Shown here in pieces: positions 6,299-9,412 of a DNA stretch of 9,412 nucleotides. A program made the position numbers and the translations under genes. Numbering within the stretch: position 1 is the first letter of the stretch; the number at the start of each line of letters is the position of its first letter. Source of the stretch: Spirochaetales bacterium (GTDB lineage Bacteria; Spirochaetota; Spirochaetia; JAGLYY01); the NCBI GenBank assembly GCA_023131935.1, contig JAGLYY010000037.1, positions 1 to 9,412 of the forward strand. The letters are read 5' to 3'. The notes under the pieces were generated by a model that did no database searches, was not told the origin of the DNA, and saw nothing but the letters and a program-made list of their open reading frames with translations.

Positions 6299-6323
6299 TT
6301 CAGGCCGTCCCTTAACTTAATCC

Positions 6324-6434
6324 CACTGAATCGAGGCTGTCTTTAGCGCTATATATGGTGTCTTCATATTCTAATACCACTATATACAGCGCTCTAATTT
6401 ATTACTATTAGTTACCGGACAGCCTCAATTCGTG
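6324..6434. repeat. Nested inverted-repeat element, MITE-like
   Basis: The outer arms are 6324-6341 and 6418-6434. GAATCGAGGCTGTC and GACAGCCTCAATTC pair at 13 of 14 positions and extend three more pairs past a one-base bulge. Inside, 6345-6360 pairs with 6378-6393 (AGCGCT, then TATAT and GTG) over 16 positions with one mismatch and one wobble. There is no coding capacity and no run of T after the arms on the plus strand. Short terminal inverted repeats around a non-coding core fit a miniature transposable element; GAGGCTGTC resembles ends seen on some insertion sequences. No clear target duplication was found. A structured 3' end for the permease mRNA is the alternative. Confidence 0.6.
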
Positions 6435-6438
6435 ATAC

Positions 6439-6481
6439 AAAAAAGGGTGCCCCTGCCTGCCAGGCTTTCGGGACGACCCTT
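6439..6481 (-). terminator. Intrinsic terminator of the ferredoxin gene
   Basis: On the minus strand the stem AAGGGT-GTCCC / GGGGC-ACCCTT (11 bp, one bulged C, one wobble) closes a loop holding a smaller GCCT/AGGC hairpin. It is followed at once by six T residues. It lies 30 nt after the ferredoxin stop codon. Confidence 0.8.
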
Positions 6482-6511
6482 CATCTTCGATCCTAATGGG
6501 TAGATCAGATA

Positions 6512-6682
6512 TTATCCGGCAATAATCGCTTCAACCGGACATACCTCAACACACGCGCCGCAATCGGTGCAGAGTTCAGGATCGATCACTCTGATATCGT
6601 CCTTCTCACTGATTGCTTCAACCGGACACTCAGGTTCGCAAGCGCCGCAATTGATACATTCACTGGTAATCTTATAAGCCAC
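6512..6682 (-). CDS. 2[4Fe-4S] ferredoxin, clostridial type
   Basis: This is a small soluble electron carrier that would pass low-potential electrons between partners such as pyruvate:ferredoxin oxidoreductase or hydrogenase. The partners are not visible in this window. The 56-residue protein carries two classic cluster motifs: C9-xx-C12-xx-C15-xxx-C19-P and C38-xx-C41-xx-C44-xxx-C48-P, each followed by VEAI, reflecting the internal duplication of the family. Length is typical (55-60). The start is GTG, chosen because AGGAGG lies 6 nt upstream (6689-6694 on the complement) and the protein begins MAYKITSECINCGAC as in homologues. It has its own predicted promoter and an intrinsic terminator, so it is probably a single-gene transcript. 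It suggests an anaerobic or facultative metabolism. Confidence 0.95.
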   Translation of the reverse strand: MAYKITSECINCGACEPECPVEAISEKDDIRVIDPELCTDCGACVEVCPVEAIIAG

Positions 6683-6714
6683 GAAGATCCTCCTGATACT
6701 AAAAATTAAGGAAA

Positions 6715-6743
6715 ACTATAAAGTATAGTTCTCAATAACACAA
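6715..6743 (-). promoter_or_regulatory. Predicted ferredoxin promoter with palindrome over the -10
   Basis: On the minus strand, TTGTGT (6738-6743) and TATAGT (6715-6720) are spaced by 17 nt; the -10 matches 5 of 6 and the -35 is weak. AACTATA-AAG-TATAGTT (6714-6730) is a perfect 7-bp inverted repeat covering the -10 and could be an operator. The promoter is likely; the operator is speculative. Confidence 0.45.
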
Positions 6744-6821
6744 GATAAATCTACAGAAATCGTAATTATTCAGGCCCATCTACCTGAACAGTAACTAACT
6801 GTGTTTCATTTAAAAGACAGG

Positions 6822-6911
6822 CTATTTCTTCTTATGTCTGTTTTTTCTCAGTTTCTTTTTTCTCTTGTGAGTGGCAATTTTATGCCTTTTCCTCTTGCGT
6901 CCGCAGGGCAC
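6822..6911 (-). CDS. bS22-like very basic ribosomal small protein (AURKAIP1/COX24-type), 29 aa
   Basis: This 29-residue peptide begins MPCGRKRKRHKIATHKR and ends KNRHKKK. It is about two-thirds Lys, Arg and His. It resembles the short AURKAIP1/COX24-domain peptides annotated in Bacteroidetes and spirochaetes. Related peptides are ribosomal protein bS22 in mycobacteria and, as I recall, a small subunit protein seen in a Borrelia ribosome structure, so binding to 16S rRNA is the likely role. The GTG start is set by AAGGAG 7 nt upstream (6919-6924 on the complement); the nearby upstream ATG frame stops after three codons. A near-consensus promoter lies about 70 nt upstream, consistent with strong expression. 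The gene is easily missed because of its size. Family assignment is by memory of the pattern, not a search. Confidence 0.8.
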   Translation of the reverse strand: MPCGRKRKRHKIATHKRKKKLRKNRHKKK

Positions 6912-6978
6912 TGTCTCACTCCTTCATTAATAGATTCATCTATATTCTTCATTCTTCTTTTAATGGAAAACAAATGAG

Positions 6979-7007
6979 ATTATCACCATCATTTGCTTTC
7001 AAGTCAA
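6979..7007 (-). promoter_or_regulatory. Strong predicted promoter of the bS22-like gene
   Basis: On the minus strand, TTGACT (7002-7007) and GATAAT (6979-6984) each match consensus at 5 of 6 positions with the ideal 17-nt spacing. The predicted start near 6972 gives a leader of about 60 nt. The leader ends with a small palindrome ATAGAT/ATCTAT (6930-6943) just before the Shine-Dalgarno. Confidence 0.7.
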
Positions 7008-7028
7008 GGGGTTAAAATGATTTGATTG

Positions 7029-7058
7029 TTGAAAGAGGAGGTTTTAGTATATTATAGT
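7029..7058 (+). promoter_or_regulatory. Candidate promoter immediately before the 315-residue gene
   Basis: TTGAAA (7029-7034) and TATAGT (7053-7058) are separated by 18 nt. A start 6-8 nt further on would fall at or just before the ATG at 7067, giving a leaderless or nearly leaderless mRNA. An alternative pair is TTGTTG (7026-7031) with TATATT (7048-7053), 16 nt apart. Confidence 0.4.
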
Positions 7059-7066
7059 ATAAAAAC

Positions 7067-8014
7067 ATGGAAAACCTTCGCAATGAAATTACTTTGCACT
7101 ACTCAGATCCTGCAATTGAGGAGCTCCTTAAAGGTAATCAGCAGGACCGGGTAAATTATACTCTCCACTTCAATCAGAACGAGGAAATCTTCCTGAAACT
7201 CGACCGGGATTTCGTTGTCCCCTCATTTCCTGTTCACCATGATGTAAAGAATTCAAAGCCCTCAGAAAATTATAGAAAAGCCTTAAAACAGGTTATCCAG
7301 CAGCTTATTACTATTTCCCCCGGTGTTTTTATGGGTCTTTCCCACTATTTTGATCCTGCTGAGATCCTGAAACCGGTGTTTTTCCAACTTTACCGGGTGG
7401 CAAACCGGCACTACCTCTATTTCATGCGTCTTGACCTTTTGTTCCGTACTCACGAAGCCAGCCTGGAAACAAGAGGAGATAATGACCGAACGCCTGCCTA
7501 TCGTACACGGAATCTTTTCCTCGAGGGAGACCTCATTCCCCTTGATAAAGTGATTGTTTCGGAGGGAAAAATCCAGGCATTCCATGTGCACCAGATCATT
7601 CCCAATACCTGGGTAGGGGAAACAGGCCGTGGTTATCTTGTACAGGGAATCTGGATGGATCATGAATTGACTAAATACTTCTCCAAACTCTTTGTCCCCC
7701 GTGACAGAAAAATCTACCCTTATTATCCCTTTACCTGTAAATTTCGGACAATCTGTCACACCCCCTTTCACTTCGATCCTGAAGGGAGAAAACAACACCT
7801 TCCCCACCTCCACAGAGCACTCGATTTCCTCGTCCCCCGTATCTCGATGATACAGAGCACCCTGAAGGGTTCTTCCTTCTCTCTGAAGGATCCCACCTTT
7901 CTTTCGATGAAAAAAGAGGTCCCTTCCCTCTGGAATAGAGTATGGGATCCTATTACAATCCATATGTATTTGAATGCCCAGGACATGAAGGAGTTTCTTC
8001 TTGAAGAAATCTGA
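7067..8014 (+). CDS. Uncharacterised 315-residue soluble protein, coupled to murD
   Basis: I do not recognise a family. There is no signal peptide, transmembrane segment, P-loop or obvious catalytic triad. It is rich in aromatic residues and histidine. Notable stretches are GVFMGLSHYFDPAEILKPVFF (87-107), FHVHQIIPNTW (172-182) and YPFTCKFRTICHTPFHF (220-236), which clusters Cys224, Cys230, His231 and His235. HLPHLHR is at 244-250. That cluster could bind a metal, but this is only a guess. Its final 14 nt overlap the start of murD, so the two are almost certainly one transcript and probably translationally coupled. This suggests, but does not prove, a link to cell-wall synthesis or septation. 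An in-frame stop at 7055-7057 fixes the ATG at 7067. The only Shine-Dalgarno-like sequence (AGAGGAGG, 7033-7040) is 26 nt upstream. Confidence 0.85.
   Translation: MENLRNEITLHYSDPAIEELLKGNQQDRVNYTLHFNQNEEIFLKLDRDFVVPSFPVHHDVKNSKPSENYRKALKQVIQQLITISPGVFMGLSHYFDPAEILKPVFFQLYRVANRHYLYFMRLDLLFRTHEASLETRGDNDRTPAYRTRNLFLEGDLIPLDKVIVSEGKIQAFHVHQIIPNTWVGETGRGYLVQGIWMDHELTKYFSKLFVPRDRKIYPYYPFTCKFRTICHTPFHFDPEGRKQHLPHLHRALDFLVPRISMIQSTLKGSSFSLKDPTFLSMKKEVPSLWNRVWDPITIHMYLNAQDMKEFLLEEI
7988..7993 (+). promoter_or_regulatory. Shine-Dalgarno supporting the TTG start of murD
   Basis: AAGGAG lies 7 nt before the TTG at 8001, inside the end of the preceding gene. The alternative ATG at 8025 has AGAGGG directly abutting it with no spacer, so the TTG start is favoured. 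Confidence 0.7.
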
Positions 8015-9365
8015 CATCAGAGGGATGAAGGTCACTATTATGGGCCTTGGTCTTCACGGGGGCGGTCTCGCCTCCGCCCGGTTTTTTGCCTCCAATGGCG
8101 CTGAAGTGACGGTAACCGACCTTAGGTCAAGGGAAACCCTCGCGCCAACCCTTGATTCTCTTAAGGATTACAACATTCTCTATACCCTTGGGGAGCACCG
8201 GAAGGAAGATTTTTTTAATTCCGATTTGGTTATTAAAAACCCCGCGGTCCCCGCAACATCTCCATTTTTAAAAGAAGTAAGACAGGTTGAAACAGACATA
8301 TCTATTTTTCTGCGCCTCACCCATAGGCCGGTTTTCGGCATTACCGGCAGTAAAGGGAAATCCACAACCTCATCGGCGATTCACGCAGCCCTCCTTCCCC
8401 GATACCCTGGAGCAAAACTGGGAGGTAATATCACAGTGTCCCCCCTGACCTTCCTCGAGGAGGACTCAGAAGATCCGGTAGTCCTGGAGTTATCCTCCTG
8501 GCAGCTTGCTGATCTACGGGGAATGGGACTTCTTGCCCCTGAGATCGCTATTATCACCAATATCCTCCCGGATCACCAGGACCGATACAACAACATGTTT
8601 TATTATGTGGAGGACAAAAAGGTAATCTACGAAAACCAGGGGCGTGGTGACTGGCTGCTTTGTAATTTTGATCAGGAATGGGGACAGCAGTTTTACCAGG
8701 AAGCACGAGGGGAGACTTTTTATTTCTCTGAATCTCCCCTTCCGGAGGGGATTGATGGCGTGTTTCTCCAGGAGAAACGGGGAATACTACGGATAAAAGG
8801 GACTGAACAGCAGATTCTGCCGGCGAATCTTTCGCTTAAGGGTGAACATAACCGTTTGAATCTCCTCTGTGCCGCGGCAGCATTGTATCTCTTCGGCCTC
8901 GATCCTGAAAAAACTGCCCGTGAACTTGCCCGCTTCAAAGGGATCGAACACCGGATGGAATTCGTAAGGAAATACAGGGGGATAACCTTTTACAACGATT
9001 CAGCTGCTACAATCCCCGAGGCAACTCTTTCAGCTGTTCGCAGTTTCACAACACCCCTCAGGCTTATTATGGGAGGGACCGATAAAGAACTGAATTTTCA
9101 ATGCTTGAAAGGAGCAGCGAATGAACCGCGACAGATATACCTCCTGGATGGATCTGCCCGGGAGAAGATCAAGACAGTTCTTCGAGACGCGGGAGTGACC
9201 TGGAAAGGACCCTTCAGCTCCCTGAAAGAGGCCTTTGAATCAGCTGTGCGTGATGCTTCAAGAGGAGATTCGATAATCCTTTCCCCCGGATGTACATCCT
9301 TCGGTATGTTTTTAAATGAATTTGACCGCGGACGACAGTTCAAAACTCTCATTGAGGAATTGTAG
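8001..9365 (+). CDS. murD: UDP-N-acetylmuramoyl-L-alanine--D-glutamate ligase
   Basis: MurD is a cytoplasmic ligase that adds D-glutamate to UDP-MurNAc-L-Ala using ATP, the second amino-acid step of peptidoglycan precursor synthesis. The 454-residue protein has three domains. The N-terminal Rossmann-like domain has MGLGLHGGGLASARFF (14-29). The central ATPase domain has P-loop GITGSKGKSTT (113-123), Glu163 in LELSSWQL, and His192 in NILPDHQDRY. The Lys206-Lys207 pair lies where the carbamylated lysine is expected, and GEHNRLN is at 281-287. The C-terminal domain has FKGIEHRMEF, YNDSAATIPEAT (331-342) and SPGCTSFGMF (428-437). Length is normal. The end loop reads CTSFGMFLNEFDRG where E. coli MurD has a SLDQF-type loop. 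TTG 8001 has AAGGAG at 7 nt and overlaps the upstream gene by 14 nt. Confidence 0.93.
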   Translation: MKKSDIRGMKVTIMGLGLHGGGLASARFFASNGAEVTVTDLRSRETLAPTLDSLKDYNILYTLGEHRKEDFFNSDLVIKNPAVPATSPFLKEVRQVETDISIFLRLTHRPVFGITGSKGKSTTSSAIHAALLPRYPGAKLGGNITVSPLTFLEEDSEDPVVLELSSWQLADLRGMGLLAPEIAIITNILPDHQDRYNNMFYYVEDKKVIYENQGRGDWLLCNFDQEWGQQFYQEARGETFYFSESPLPEGIDGVFLQEKRGILRIKGTEQQILPANLSLKGEHNRLNLLCAAAALYLFGLDPEKTARELARFKGIEHRMEFVRKYRGITFYNDSAATIPEATLSAVRSFTTPLRLIMGGTDKELNFQCLKGAANEPRQIYLLDGSAREKIKTVLRDAGVTWKGPFSSLKEAFESAVRDASRGDSIILSPGCTSFGMFLNEFDRGRQFKTLIEEL

Positions 9366-9412
9366 TATCACCCCCATTCTCTGTGTGCTCTGTGGCTTCT
9401 TTTCTTTAAAAG

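Noticed and set aside
6769..6788. TTCAGG/CCTGAA hairpin considered as terminator of the bS22-like gene
   Set aside because: The 6-bp stem has an 8-nt loop and is not followed by a T run on the minus strand. It is too weak to call.
8025..8027. ATG 8025 as the murD start
   Set aside because: The AGAGGG touches the ATG, while TTG 8001 has an ideally spaced AAGGAG. Either start leaves the enzyme intact.
7283..8035. 250-residue open frame on the minus strand opposite the 315-residue gene
   Set aside because: It lies wholly antisense to a frame with better start context and operon linkage to murD, and its product has no recognisable motif. It is explained as a shadow of codon bias.
9366..9412. 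Terminator after murD
   Set aside because: No inverted repeat is visible in the 47 bases present. The operon may continue beyond the window.

Overview
The window looks like chromosomal DNA of a free-living spirochaete (Spirochaetota, probably Spirochaetaceae-like). This is an inference from gene content: an rpsF-ssb-rpsR-DUF2232-rplI cluster, a 29-residue very basic ribosomal-type peptide of the kind found in spirochaetes and Bacteroidetes, a group A glucokinase beside an APC permease fused to a PTS EIIA domain, and two proteins with no recognisable family. No phage genes, transposase, CRISPR array, tRNA or rRNA were seen.

Region 1 (1-2640, minus strand) is a ribosomal/replication operon. 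It reads right to left from a promoter near 2636-2607, through a leader with a compact hairpin, then rpsF (bS6), ssb, rpsR (bS18 with a long charged N-terminal extension), a DUF2232/YybS-type membrane protein and rplI (bL9, cut by the window edge). Gaps between genes are only 6-18 nt.

Region 2 (2672-3370, plus strand) holds a small acidic helical protein of unknown function. It is followed by a 170-bp patch of TAGGCT-type direct and inverted repeats, then a good promoter for glucokinase.

Region 3 (3371-6298, plus strand) is a two-gene unit: glucokinase (glk) and a 12-TM APC-superfamily permease with a C-terminal PTS EIIA type-2 domain. The junction carries a 16-bp direct repeat full of Shine-Dalgarno cores, facing a pyrimidine-rich glk tail.

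Region 4 (6299-7066) separates the plus-strand units. It holds a MITE-like nested inverted-repeat element (6324-6434), an intrinsic terminator, a 56-residue 2[4Fe-4S] ferredoxin on the minus strand with its own promoter, and a 29-codon gene for a bS22-like peptide with a strong promoter. Both small genes start with GTG.

Region 5 (7067-9365, plus strand) is an uncharacterised 315-residue soluble protein whose end overlaps the TTG start of murD by 14 nt, so it is probably translationally coupled to peptidoglycan precursor synthesis. The last 47 bases (9366-9412) show no gene and no clear terminator hairpin.

The genes are mostly housekeeping. The less ordinary parts are the permease-EIIA fusion, the murD-coupled unknown protein, the extended bS18, the bS22-like peptide, the two repeat elements and two start sites that lack a normally spaced Shine-Dalgarno.
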